In this document: positions 9,761 through 21,355 of the stretch, piece after piece
Numbering within the stretch: the stretch's first letter is position 1
Layout: the number at the start of each line of letters is the position of its first letter
Origin: Symsagittifera roscoffensis
Lineage: Eukaryota; Xenacoelomorpha; Acoela; Convolutidae
Direction: 5' to 3'
Length of the DNA stretch: 60,000 bases
Assembly: GCF_963678635.1 (NCBI RefSeq)
Contig: NC_087067.1
Coordinates: 46,428,001-46,488,000, forward strand
Program-made: the position numbers and the translations under genes
The notes under the pieces: model-generated
Databases searched by the model: none
What the model was told of the DNA's origin: nothing
What the model saw: only the letters and a program-made list of their open reading frames with translations

Positions 9761-10616
9761 CAAGTGGGGACTTAGAATTTTTCCGAGGGGGGGGGGGGGG
9801 TTGGAGTTTTGGAAAAACAGTAGCAAAATGCATTCAAAAAATCAACACAATTAAACAAATTGCGGCAAAATCTGTCTAGGACATCATGAACACTTATTTC
9901 CACCTCTTTGTGGATTTATATTAAGGCTTAACTCGATAAGCGATCTTCCTTCATATAAGATCGAAGGTAGTTCTTCAGCAGTTTCATATTGGAGAAGAAG
10001 CGTTCAGCAGTGCAAACTGCTACTGGAAGGATTGCTCAAATTTGGAGCAGGGCGTGCACGACTGGCTTTGTCGACAGATTCCTAGGGCATCAGAAATTGA
10101 TGGTCCAAGGTTGCCAGGCTTTGGAGTAAAAGCACTGAACGAGGGTGGGGTCCTCTGGTGAAGAAGGTCTTGAGTGTTGAAGCCAGAAACCTTGGAGTCC
10201 TTGGAAGCAGTCCGTTTTGACACCTTGAAGGTTTAAGTTAAAAGTTAAAGTTTACTCCAGAGTGCAGTGTGAAGTCCCTGAAGAAGATTTTAGCATTAGC
10301 AAGGTAATTTTCAACGGGTTATATATACTGTGAAATAGGCAGGTTGACAAGTACCAGTTAGGTACCTGTCTCGAGTCTAAAGTGAGTGTCTGATTTGAGG
10401 CCTCAAAATTTGACTCACTTTCCAACTAAAAATTTTCACTTCTCAAGTATTTTCATACCTCTACTACAAATGGACCGCCGCCAAAAGCGTACTTTGACAA
10501 AAACTTTGGAAAAAAAAACAAAAGGGCACTCTTTGGATAAAAACCAGAGGGTCAATTTCCGGAGGAAAAAAGAGCGTCGATCACCCCCCCCCCCCCCTCA
10601 CCTATATCCGCTACTG
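9761..10616 (-). mobile_element. Decayed hAT transposon with 8-bp target duplication
   Basis: The ends are CAAGTGGGGACTTAGAATTTT at the left (followed by a G run) and, at the right, a C run then CCTATATCCGCTACTG. These are degenerate inverted ends of the same type as the 23736-24175 element. Both sides carry the identical 8-bp direct repeat ATACCGGC (9753-9760 and 10617-10624). An 8-bp duplication plus CA-G ends and a transposase remnant inside identify the hAT superfamily. At 856 bp it is far too short to be autonomous. Confidence 0.85.
9901..10059 (-). pseudogene. hAT transposase C-terminal (dimerisation) domain remnant
   Basis: The minus-strand frame shows LPVAVCTAERFFSNMKLLK then NYLRSYMKEDRLSS, followed by ALI and IHKEV. 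This is the well-known hAT C-terminal dimerisation motif (family pattern: P-V-x-x-x-x-x-E-R-x-F-S, then L-R-x-x-M, R-L-x-x-L-A). Three in-frame stops interrupt it: within LLQI*AIL, after RLSS, and after ALI. Only this part of the transposase is recognisable. In life the protein would bind the terminal repeats and cut and paste the element. Confidence 0.85.
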
Positions 10617-10624
10617 ATACCGGC

Positions 10625-13397
10625 GGTTGAAAAAATAGCCTTAACAAAAATGACCACCTTTTTTGTAGAATAATGATTATATCAATTCCATATCTAAAAC
10701 AAGAATAGTTGGTTACTGTTTGGAATGTTCCGACTAGTCTTAAAAAATACAACGCAAATTTTTTTCAAAGTAAGTTCGTTTTTTGGCGTGGTGTGATACA
10801 AGGAGCCAGGGGAAAAGTAGATATAGGCATATTCGACAGTCATAGTAAAATAAGCGTGTTGAAAAACCTTTTTTCTGTAGAAAAATGGCTAGAAACAGCA
10901 AAAAAAACTAAGAATTGTGTTGTTCAAAAATTTTTGATATTTAAATGTAGTTTTTTGAATTTTTGAAGTTTGCGGAAAATTTAAACACTTTGCATAATTC
11001 TTATTTATAGTGTTGTAGTTTTAACGGATTGAAATAGAATCTTATGCGATTGCAACAAGACTGCTCGTATACAAAAACAAAACAATGATAGTTGAGATTG
11101 CGTTTGATTGATGGTACAAAAGATTATTATGACCAAGTAGTTTGCCTAAATGTTCCAACTTTCCAAGAAAATGAAATTTTTATATTTGGTGCGGTTTGTT
11201 ATGTATTCCGTTAATTTTTGTCGATAAAATAATAGTTTGTAACTAGAAATTTTTATACTCCATTCAAGAGATCAACTCGCTGAAATTGCATAAAGTTAAT
11301 GTTTATTTTCAATTGTTTTTTGTAAAACTCGGGGAATTTGAAAATAGCCAATTTGCTCATGCTCTGGACTAATTTATGCGTGCTTTAAAGATTTTATTGA
11401 TTATGTTGAAAGTATAACGGTAATTATTTATGTGTGGCAAATTATCCCTCACAACAAAATTGTTTCAAATTGAATTGAGGCTACCTAATTGGTCGTATTA
11501 GTTTTGTACGACTCAATTTCTCACACTTGACTTTTGGTATTGTCCAAAATTTACAGTTTTTCAACTTTTTTTTCCAAAAAACATTTGATATGGATTGAAG
11601 GGCAGTCGGAATTTTCAGGACTTTGCCCTAATTAACGAACAGTCTTACTTCATTTTTAAATTGTTTTTTGTATTGGGTAACTCGCCATCCACAAATACTT
11701 CGCGGTATAGATAATTTCCAAAGTAAACGTAAATTAGTCCAGAGCATGACAAAAATGCTAATTTGAAACTTGAAGTTTCTTTTTTCTTGCGACAGGGCGT
11801 CGATAATTTCCTTAAGAAATTTAAATTCTTTGTTAGCAGCTGTTATTTTGATCTCCTTCTTTGATTTCTACAAAAATACATCGCAATCATAATAATTCGA
11901 TAAGTTTTTTGACATACGGATTAAAACCAATTAATTAGTCATAAAAACTGCACTGCCTACACAAACTAAATTTTTCCGAGGCCATCTAAATAGCTGCCTG
12001 AAAATTCAGGGTTGCAATTTGACACGACTAGCAGTCATGTTTTTAGTATTTCTAATGTAGTAGTTAAAAAACATTGTATAATTTCTGCATTTTGGTAAAT
12101 TGATGAGATCATTCTGATTATTTTGTTGGGTTTGAACTGATTTTACAGCCGACAAATTGCGTGGCAAAAATCATTTGCAAACATACATTACAAAAATGAA
12201 CCTTATCTCAAGCTAAGTTTACAAGTCTGGTACATCTATCTCTCTATCTCTCTCATTGAAAACTTCTACGACTCAAACAAAGTTTTTTTCCACACGTTCA
12301 AAATTTGTTTTCGTCGCAATAACTACAGTTTTAGCATTTTGGGGTTCTTGTGTATCCATCAGTTGATCGGAGTGTTTGAAAATTGTGAGAGGTTCAAGAT
12401 TTTTTCATCATGTGATGTTAATTAGATAACAATTGTGGCTTCCCATAAAACACTCATTGAGACTTTTTTTTGTAGGAAAAGTTGAGTCTGGACTGCCTTA
12501 CAGACTGTGTCAAAAATTTACAAAAGCGTATGCAACATTTTTTCGAAAAGGGTTGTTTAAGCATAGAACTGTTTTTGAAAATAAAACAGAACGATCTTTT
12601 GTATAAACATGTATAGCTGATTTAAAATTATCTTGAAAAAAAAACTTTTTTTTAGACTCTGAAATTTTTGACATCCCAGTAATAAAATCAATTTTTGATG
12701 ATCAAAAAGCTTTTATGGCAGTCAAAAAAGCGAAAATGTTGTTTTAAAAGCAGCAAAATATTTTTTGAAAGTTGAAATCAAATTTTAACAACCATTTTTC
12801 CTCCATGTATGGAGTTGAATGAAAAGCATGTTTTTGTATGGATGTCAACCCGGGTAAGAAAGTAACTACGATGACAGAAAAAATTAAATCTAAAATTATT
12901 TTTTTTATTTGATTTAAAAAAACACCAAATTGCTTCTCGTTTATGTCAAACTTCTCAATTTCAGTTTTTTCAGTTTGCAGCGAGGTTTTTTCACTGTTAT
13001 TACTTAAAAATTATTTGAGGTATGAAAAAGGACATTCGAAATCACCTTGTTTTTTCCCAGGTACAAACAGCATTGTTTAGAAATTTTCGCCGCTAATTAC
13101 ACTACGATGGGTTTTAGTTACTGAATTTTTTTGCTAACATTGTTAACCTCTTATCAGATTCTCTTAAATTTTGCACAGGCATTTTGCTTTTATAAAATAT
13201 TGTTTAGCCTTGACACAGTAGATTTCTCGCACAATTGAGAAAACCCATTAGGGAAAGCAGTGTGATCAAATTTGGTCCGCCCATTAGATTTGATGCGCAA
13301 GCCCCGAAAAAAATTCGATGAAAGACGCTAATTGCATATTCAACAATTTCTCTGTTCATTTATAAAAAATGAAAACAAAATAGCCTTTGCCCCTAAG
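10625..13397. other. Non-coding, repeat-rich region
   Basis: There is no gene here. It holds a copy of the dispersed hairpin-ended repeat near 11590-11650 and flanking material with the motif AATTAGTCCAGAGCATG: forward at about 11730, reversed at about 11355, and shared with 27540. The rest is AT-rich sequence with long T and A runs up to an assembly gap. Confidence 0.5.
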
Positions 13398-13597
13398 NNN
13401 NNNNNNNNNNNNNNNNNNNNNNNNNNNNNNNNNNNNNNNNNNNNNNNNNNNNNNNNNNNNNNNNNNNNNNNNNNNNNNNNNNNNNNNNNNNNNNNNNNNN
13501 NNNNNNNNNNNNNNNNNNNNNNNNNNNNNNNNNNNNNNNNNNNNNNNNNNNNNNNNNNNNNNNNNNNNNNNNNNNNNNNNNNNNNNNNNNNNNNNNN
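13398..13597. other. Assembly gap (200 N)
   Basis: There are exactly 200 N, a conventional scaffold-gap size; the true length is unknown. Confidence 0.99.
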
Positions 13598-15265
13598 TAT
13601 ACAAAATACATTGGATTGCACTTACGATTACGTAAGAAGAGAACATTTTAAAAAGTAAAGAACACTTTTCTAGAATACTATCAAATTTTGAAACGGGAGT
13701 CTAAGTAAAGGGTAGTCATAGGGTCATTCAGATTTTGTTACGAGTAGTCTTGTTTTTTAAGGGTCTTTTAAAATACTGTTACTACATAACATCACAACTC
13801 TACATTAGAGTCTAATTCTCAGACGCTAGGATCTAGAAGAACATGGGAGATCAGGATCGGCGATCGACGAATGCGATATACGAATACGCTTAAGCTATTG
13901 AGGTGAAATTAGAATTTGAAGAATAGAAAAAAAGGTCTGCACTTATCTATCACTTTTTGTTCCTTCAGACAATTTTCATCGAAATATATTTATTTTCTCA
14001 ATCTGAATTATACATTGGCGAAATACAAATTGGTTGTCAATCAAAATATCCACAAAATTTGATACAAAACTACAAATTCTTTTTCTAGAAAAAAAAAGAA
14101 CAGGTACATTGGAAAAAAGCTCATGAGGCAATTAGAAAATAAATCTACCGTAGGATTTTATTTGTTTTTACTTCCGTTCTGACTCTTATTAATCAAACAT
14201 TTGACTGACTTGTTATTTGAATTGAATTAGTAAACTTTATTACTTTTCAGGTAATTGATTGAGAAAATCTAGTCTTAAATTAGGTACCTGTATCTTTTTT
14301 CCAATCACAAAAAATTCAATAAATTACTCTGCGCTAAGTTAGATAGACGCCAATCTTTTCTCCCTGCGGTGTTGAAAAATGTTTCACATGCAAAGAATAC
14401 CAGTTTAAATAAGGTGGTTTTAATTGTATTTAGGACCTCGGGGACAGAATTGGCAGCGGATTTCAGTTTAGCCAGCATGAAAACTTCAAAATAGCTCCAA
14501 AGAATCTCATCTAAGTTAGCGAGAACTACAGAGACAAAATTGAGAGATATAAAAATATCTAAATCTACAGGTTACCACCCCCCGCAAAGGATTGAAATAC
14601 AAACTAAAACTGTGGGTACTAAAATTTATCGAAATTCATTTGAGATAAAGTAAATCAACAGTATATTTTTTACTATTTAACTTTTACTTCACTATTATTT
14701 AAGTCGAGTAATGTGGAAATATGCATTTCGGATCTCTTTAATCATCTCCTTTCGAAACTTGGCCACCTTGTATGAATTAACGAGCATCCCTTATGAAAAA
14801 CTATTTCACCGGCTAGCGCACATCATTGAGCTAGTGAAAAAATCTTCCCTTCACAGTTGGGGGAATAGTGAGGGGGGGGGGGTGTAATTAAAGAGACGTT
14901 ACCTTGCATATATAGAATATTGCAGACTTGAAGGTTCAAAATCGTGAACTAGAAGGTGCGAAAAAATTGCAAATTGTAATTTTGGCAAAAAATTGAGCAG
15001 CACTTTGATATGGCAGATGGTTTTGGTCAAAATAATTTCACAAAGGCGTGAATTTATAATCAGCAGAATTGTTATGGATTTTGATGAACCAAGTAAAGGG
15101 ACATTATTTAGCTGCAAAGAGTTTTGGAAAATAAGTCTCCGCATTTAAGGAGCTTGGAAGAATAAAGCCTATGAACACATGTTTGGTGTTCCGCTTCAAA
15201 ATTTACAGGTGCTGTTACAAAATTTCATGCTTTGTGTGTTTCTGCACAGCATTATGTGGTAGCTT
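13598..15265. other. Downstream region of the receptor gene
   Basis: This stretch includes the receptor's 3' untranslated region on the minus strand. Minus-strand AATAAA-type signals occur only about 1 kb past the stop (near 14155-14240), so the 3' end is not fixed. A G run sits at about 14872-14882. No other gene is seen. Confidence 0.45.
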
Positions 15266-15784
15266 TCAACACATTGTCATACTTCTCGGGTTGATTTCGT
15301 CGTTATTCGTGATTTGGACACTCGGCCTTGGCGTGCCACCGGTCAGCAAACTCTGATGTCGCTGCGAGTTGGAAAAACTGGGAAAGTGTCCATTAACTGA
15401 CGTCATCATGGTGGTGCCGTCGCTTCGCAGATTGGAAAACAAAAAATTGGTTGGTGGAAACTGTCGGAGTAGTTTTTGCAAGCCCTGCTTGAATGTTTTG
15501 TTCATCTTGTAGAAAATTGCACAGTTTAGTAAACTTTGCACTATTATTAACCAAGTTGATAACTTGTAAGACCACATGGGGGGTAAGTTTGGATGTTGTT
15601 TTTCGAGTTCGTGGTTGATGTATCGGTCCATGAGCATGTATGGAAGGAACCCGAGGAAGTAAATTAGGGTGACGATGAACAGCATCTGACACGCTTTGAT
15701 GTGCGACAGAATCTGCATGCCGCCCCCCACCGAGCCCCTCCGGTTGTTCATGGCCGCCAACTGGCTCTGCATTCTTCTGATTTC
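15266..15784 (-). CDS. Seven-helix receptor, last exon (TM6, TM7, C-terminal tail)
   Basis: The exon opens after a good acceptor (TTTGTTGCAG at 15785-15794) in phase 0 and encodes 172 aa to the stop at 15266-15268. It continues intracellular loop 3 (EIRRMQSQLAAMNNRRG), then TM6 (about residues 33-54, LFIVTLIYFLGFLPYML) and TM7 (about 73-93), followed by KMNKTFKQGLQKLL as helix 8 and a serine-rich tail. TM6 has GFLP where most class A receptors have CWxP. TM7 has NCAIFY in place of NPxxY, so the proline is missing. The protein would sit in the plasma membrane. Ligand and G-protein coupling cannot be told. The joined exons give about 400 aa, normal for the family. Confidence 0.88.
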   Translation of the reverse strand, partial: EIRRMQSQLAAMNNRRGSVGGGMQILSHIKACQMLFIVTLIYFLGFLPYMLMDRYINHELEKQHPNLPPMWSYKLSTWLIIVQSLLNCAIFYKMNKTFKQGLQKLLRQFPPTNFLFSNLRSDGTTMMTSVNGHFPSFSNSQRHQSLLTGGTPRPSVQITNNDEINPRSMTMC

Positions 15785-18190
15785 CTGCAACAAATACCCG
15801 CCCTTAATCCCACAATGAACTATTTTAGAGCGACTGCAATCATTGTGCATTCGTTTTACGCAAAGTATCAAGTATATACTCCATCATCTTTACTCCATTG
15901 AATTGGACCGAAAATAAAGACATTTTTAAAACCCTTGACCATTCAAAGTTCCCCCTTTGCTACTAATGGACCGCATCTATTTTTGGCTGATCAATTTTAA
16001 AAATTTTCCTAAGGCATCATTGCGCCAAATACCTGAAAAAATTAGGGCGCGCGGCTAAAATACGATTGGGCAAAATTGTTGTGATATTTTAAGTTCTGTA
16101 CTGGAGGTCACTAGCTCACTGGATGTCACTTGAGAATTAAGTACCTGCCAGTTGTCTCTCAAAGTTCATTGGACTTTGAGATTCAGTTGACATACTTTAT
16201 ACGTTTCGATTACGTTCGTAATTCACCAAAGTTTTTGCTTGTTTTATTCTTTCACCTAGTTAGTTTATCATGATACTTTATTAAAAATTGCCCTAAAGTA
16301 CCCAAAAACGGCATTTTGGCCTGATGCTTCAAGTTTTTCCCAAATAGATTCCTAATCGAGCTTTGGAAGAGCTCCGAAAATCAAATAGATCAAGAACCCT
16401 CCCCCCCCCCCCCCCCCTCCCTGCGAATCATCCGCCCCTGCCAACAGACGAGGTGTTCGGTCTTTTCCAAAAACCCTATTTATGTGCGCGAATGAGATGA
16501 AAACCTGACAATTTTTCTGGGCTTGAGAAATAAGACTCGGTGGTTAAAGCGGCAACTTGAGCTACTTCGCCATTTTTCCTGAAATGGTTTTTTTAGACTC
16601 AGAAATGGTAAAAATCTATTGATATTTAAACTGTCCGGGGGTTTTTTGTTTCCATAATCGTGGTTAGCGGCTAGGGTTTTAGGTCACGGTAATCAATTAC
16701 TGTATAATTGATTATGTTAAAAACGCATCAACTCATTATGAATAAAAATGGCGAAAAGAGAAGAAATTAAACAAGATTTAGTTGTTTTGAATTTGACTGA
16801 GACGTTGGATTTGCATTTCTGTCCAGTTTATGATTAAGGCTCCTCTCTAAATTTTTTAAAAAAGAATGTTGGTTAAATTTTTGTCTTTTTAAACCCCAGG
16901 GGCAAGCATCCTCCCTCACAGGGGGGAGGGGGGGTGTTAACTTGATCCGACTTTCCCTGCATCCATGCGCCGAAAACTGCCTAGCCGCTCGCAGTAACCT
17001 CAAAATGAGTATCTAAAAGTAAAGATACAAATATATTAACAATAGCCGAATACGGTTTATTATACTGAATCTAGTTTTTATAGAAACTTTGCTTGGCCTG
17101 CTGTTTAAAGAGCACACGACTTAGTATCTAAGTCATTGATAAACATACCCTGGGGCGTTCAGTATACAACCGAAGTACAGCAGTGCCGAAACTTAAATAT
17201 TGTTCAACAGCGCAGAAAATTGAAGATATTTAAAAATATTGAACTCTGTTTGCGAATTTTTGACTTCTTGTTTGATTACTGTTTTGTTTTGAGCAAGACA
17301 GAGAAGAAATTTTGATAATTTGCTGAGTGAGTTGTTTGTTCAGAATAATGTACGACGCCGCGCTTGGGTAATTTTTGTTTGTATAGCTAGCGGTATCACT
17401 CGAAATGGTCATTTTTGTCTTTTCAACTTTCCGTCAATTTGAATATAATCAACTGTCAGTAATTTGGGATGATTAAAAACAGTATTCAAAGCAATTTTTG
17501 GCGTTATTAAGCATTTTGATTTTCCGCACTGTTGTAATTTGGCATTATTGTACTGCCCCAAAATTTCACGCATCAAGTTTTCCCGCAGTGTAATTAATTT
17601 TCTAATAAATATTATCAATTGAAAGGCGTCTTTTTGTTTCGACTGTCCAGGAAGCTGACAACATGCTTCTACTCGAGATGGTTTTCTTTCCCCCGGTAAG
17701 TTTTGTTTTTCTAATGAATTTTTTAAGTTTTTTTTTCTATATTATCTAAAACTTTTTGACTTCGTGGGCTCAAATTGGAAAAAAAATAGCGACTAATTTT
17801 TGTGAAAAAAGACGGTTTAAATATTGCCAATTTGGCTGAAACGGGATATTTAACGCGCAAAACAATTCTCTTAATCAAAGCATAAGCGGCGACTTAAATC
17901 ATTCTAATTCATATTAAGGCAAATTATTTTTTGTTACGTTACCAGACGCAAAATATATCATTTTTTCTAAATATTGTGCGGGGGATTTTTTCCATTCGGG
18001 ACGTTAAAAAGCAATCGGAAAAATCAGAATTATAGCCTGATACGAGAAGTCGTTTTGACATTTGCTTTTGATTTTCCAGCCTCCCCTAAAAAATGATGCA
18101 GTTCGGGCAACGCTTATCAAATGTAATTGATGGGCTCAAAAATTTTAGTAAGTCTACATGTGGGAACGCTAGATGAAAAATTCATCTTTT

Positions 18191-18387
18191 GGATCTATTC
18201 AACAATCTCCACCCCTTTCAAGAAGGGGGAGATTGTTAAGTGGATCAAACTGGTTGATTTTTCGACCAATCAGAATGCAGCAAAATTAGAATTCTCAATA
18301 GAAAGCTCAGTGCTATTTTCCTGACTTTATTTATAGGGGTGGAGATTCTTAAATAGGTACCATAGGGGGGAGATTGTTAAGTGGATC
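18191..18387. repeat. Cluster of four GGGG-GAGATTGTTAAGTGGATC units
   Basis: The unit occurs reversed at 18191-18217 and forward at 18225-18246, 18336-18360 (degenerate) and 18365-18387. The first two face each other around a few bases and make a long hairpin. This looks like terminal repeats of a small inverted-repeat element, perhaps nested copies. Confidence 0.6.
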
Positions 18388-19826
18388 CCATCTTTTTTTA
18401 AATAAAGAGACACAGAGACACTGTATGAGAAAATTGAGTATCATAATGTAGATTTATTGATGAAGATCTTGAAAATTTCTGACTCAAAATTCTCAAAAAT
18501 GAAAGAAGTAAAAATATAATCAAATTGCTTGTATCAATTGAAAGCATTGCTTCTGTTTTTCCACCATTTTCTAAGATCTCTCTGCTTCCTTGTTTTTGCT
18601 CCAATGTATAATACTTTTGGTACCATAAGACTTTTGGGAAAAACAAAAAACCTCCCCAAAACAAAAAAACAGCAGTTAGTTATTTTTATATATTTAGTTA
18701 GTTAGACAGCAAATTAGGACAGCCTCACAGCCTCACTTTTTTCTGTTTTTTTGCAGAAGTAAAAATTATTTTTATCATTTTTGTTCTTATTGATCAGACC
18801 ACCTCACTTAAGTGACGTCAGTTAAGTGACGAGAAGAAACTATGGATTAGCTAGTATTTTTTGTCCAATTCAGCTACCTATAAGAAACCTCGCTGAGAGT
18901 TAAATGCGGTATCTTAATACAACCCACTAAAATAATAATCAGATTTCAAAAAAAAATAACCTGTTATCTCAGGATCAAAAAATATGATTTGAAATTGACC
19001 ATTTTCAGACAAAGTGACACGAATAAATCGATGAACTTGTGATTGAGCCCTGAATCTAATTTTTTTTGTGATTTACATAGAAGTTTAGTTATAACATCAA
19101 CTCATTCCCTTGCCTTTTATTCCATTGAATTAGTTACATTAGTTACTGAGAAGAAAACGGTAATTTAGTTAAATGTGAAAAAAAGTAGGACGTTTTTTTA
19201 TTTTTTTTGTTTAATTTGAATTTCTTTGCTTCAATCATTTTTTTCTGATCATTATGTGCTAATTGTGCAGCAACAGGCTATACTTGTTTTATGCATGTAT
19301 TATCCGAGCGTTTTTTAAAAAAAGAGCAAGACTCAAAAGAAATGATTGTCAAAAACAGTGACTTTATTTGTTGTAAATAAATTGCACTGCGGCTGAAGGC
19401 TTACTTAAAATTTACCAGGTAGCGAATCAATGGGTGTACACTTTATGTACCTGCACCGATTTTAGTTTCCTTCTCCATTCAAATTGAGACAGCTAACCGT
19501 TTGATTTTAATGGCTCCCAGTTAAACTGAAGTTAGATAATAATATTTTTAAAAAGTAATCAAAACGTCCTTAAATACCAATGATAGACGTCTAGACTGAG
19601 TGTTATTCCCGCCTGCATATAGTTTTGCTTATGTTTATAGATTTTTTCCTGATAAAGCTGCTCATTAAAGCGACAAATGGTCTCCGCTATGTCATTTTTA
19701 ACAAGAATTTTATTGATAATACAAATGACAGTTTTTATATAAATGTTTCAAAACTAGAATGCAGTGAACACTTCGTTTTGTTGAAGTAATTATCAAAACT
19801 GCATGTTTTCTGAATCAATTTATTGT

Positions 19827-20395
19827 TCCGACTTTCGATACGAAAGTAACGGAATATTTGTGCTCGGGGTGGGTTGTTTTTTCTTCAGACAAATTTCGAC
19901 TTTTTAACTAGCCATTTTTGACGGAATTTTCTTTTACATCATTCAAAAGTTATTGTTGTACTGTGCTCAAATTTGAAAAGATATTTTGCCTGTGATCATT
20001 TTTCGTAAAGTTACGGGGGTTTAAAGGTTGCCATTTTGGCCAATTTGGGACAATTAACGCGCGATATATTTCGCGCTATTAACGCGTAAGCGGAGATTTA
20101 ATCAGTTTTAGAAATCGTACCAAATTGGTTGAAAGAAGCTTATTTGCCATAAATGATTTTATGGCAAGAAGCGAAATTTACATGGAACGAAATTTATCCT
20201 GTTGTCCTGTTGTATTTAGTATGGCTGGCGTGTGGGTGAATGATTTTTATGAAAAATTTCAAATTTTAGAAAAAAAAATTTTCATTTTGTTTTATTTCAT
20301 TTAATTTTTTAAAGTTATTACTGCTCCATAGACCTTAAAAGGCAGTCGGAACATTCAGGGCTTCGCCCTGATACAAGCAGTCTTGTTATCACTTT
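19827..20395 (+). repeat. Dispersed hairpin-ended repeat, best forward copy
   Basis: It begins TGTTCCGACTTTCGATACG, passes ATTTGTGCTCGGGG and TTAACGCG, and ends GGCAGTCGGAACATTCAGGG then CTTCGCCCTGATACAAGCAGTCTT. The end contains a small hairpin AGGGC-TTC-GCCCT. The first bases (TGTTCCGACT) are the inverse of AGTCGGAACA near the other end. Related copies are at about 17690-18058, 32315-32750 (reverse), 40243-40620 (reverse), 41160-41340 and 45540-45815, with end fragments near 11600, 26540, 26790 and 27310. It has no coding capacity. A non-autonomous Helitron-like or inverted-repeat element is possible. Confidence 0.6.
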
Positions 20396-20944
20396 ATTAA
20401 GGCTAGAACAAAGAGGTGCTCAGTCAAGTCAATTGTTGTTGATATCTGAACTTTTTTTTTTTAGTTTTGAGGGATCAGCGGTGATCAAGGTTGGATAGAG
20501 GAAAAGTTGACTTATAAAGAAATCTCGGGGCAGTACAACAAAGCCGAAGTTTTTGGCACTGTTGAACACTTTTTCATTTTTGGCTCTGTTTTACTTCGGC
20601 ACTGTTGAACGCCCCCGGAGATCTCGCATTCCTTCAGGCAAAAAAAAATCGGTGGTTTGAGGCTCACCACAATTTTTGTTTATTTGTTGTTTGAAGATGG
20701 TGACTCAAAACTATCAGCCCAGCCTCAGGGAAAAAACGATTTAAATATATTTATCATGGCAAAAAAACTCGGCGAGGAGCTGAAAAACTTCTAATATTTA
20801 TGATGGAGCTCCGCTTGTTAGAAAATATGTTATTATTGTATAAACACGTTGCAATGCTAACAACGGTCGGAGCATTCTGTGTTACGGGTCATAAATGAGA
20901 TTCAAATTTTACTGAATTACTTAAAAACTCTCTTCCCTATTGCA

Positions 20945-21190
20945 AAGGGTTAAATTAAGTGAACACCATTTATCCATGAGGGAAAGGACCAACATACGAG
21001 CTCTACAGCTCATCAGGGCGAACCGATATTGTTCCCCTGCTTAAGAGTAACAGGCAGTTTTTTGGTTAGTTTTCTGGGCTGGGTAATGTTGCCCCACCCT
21101 GAAGAAACTATCATGGCTCATGGTGCGCCTCGAACATCCGACCTTTCGATTGAGGGGCGGAGACGTGACCACTTCACCGCCGCTCCCCGC
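20945..21190 (-). repeat. tRNA-derived SINE
   Basis: On the minus strand this GC-richer block starts GGGGAGCGGCGGTGAAGTGG. It has an A-box-like GGTGAAGTGGTC (21167-21178) and, about 30 bp on, a B-box-like GGATGTTCGAGGC (21127-21139), the split promoter of a tRNA gene. The CCTCAATCGAAAGG between them resembles an anticodon arm. A non-tRNA body follows to about 20945. It is not a working tRNA because the acceptor stem does not close. It explains why an ORF appears to run past the TM5 exon. Confidence 0.75.
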
Positions 21191-21235
21191 AGGTTTGTAT
21201 TGGACTATGGAAGAAAATGAGATTGGTGTCGTTAC

Positions 21236-21355
21236 CTGTCGTTGTTTGACGACGATGGCGAATATGATTCCATAGCAGACGAGGACCACTGCGCCCGGGA
21301 TGACGAAGAAGGACATGGCCAGGTTCTGGGTCAGTTCCTCGTAACAGATCACGAA
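21236..21355 (-). CDS. Seven-helix receptor, TM5 exon (40 aa)
   Basis: Exactly 120 bp lie between acceptor CACTTGCAG (21356-21364) and donor CAG|GTAACG (21236/21235), phase 0 on both sides. It encodes the end of extracellular loop 2 (FVICYEELTQ), all of TM5 (NLAMSFFVIPGAVVLVCYGI, with the usual proline and tyrosine) and the start of loop 3 (VVKQRQ). Joined in frame it leads straight into EIRRMQSQ of the next exon. The cysteine in FVIC is where class A receptors have the loop 2 half of their conserved disulfide, but its partner at the top of TM3 is not visible. Confidence 0.85.

Larger units (their letters stand above)
15785..21235 (-). other. Receptor intron between TM5 and TM6 exons
   Basis: It starts GTAACG next to 21236 and ends TTGCAG at 15785, phase 0. 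Starting 45 bp into it is a SINE (20945-21190). It also holds two forward copies of the dispersed hairpin-ended repeat (about 17690-18058 and 19827-20395), a small inverted-repeat cluster (18191-18387), a C-run hAT-like end near 16405-16440 (CATCCGCCCCTG) and two opposite copies of a short motif with CAGTGCCGAA (near 17190 and 20560-20610). No other exon was recognised. Confidence 0.7.

Noticed and set aside
13340-13658. ORFs running through the N gaps (also 39121-39433)
   Set aside because: They are made of unknown bases and have no meaning.
21041-21235. ORF continuing past the TM5 exon
   Set aside because: The donor at 21235/21236 and the in-phase join to the TM6 exon are convincing, and the extension is SINE sequence.
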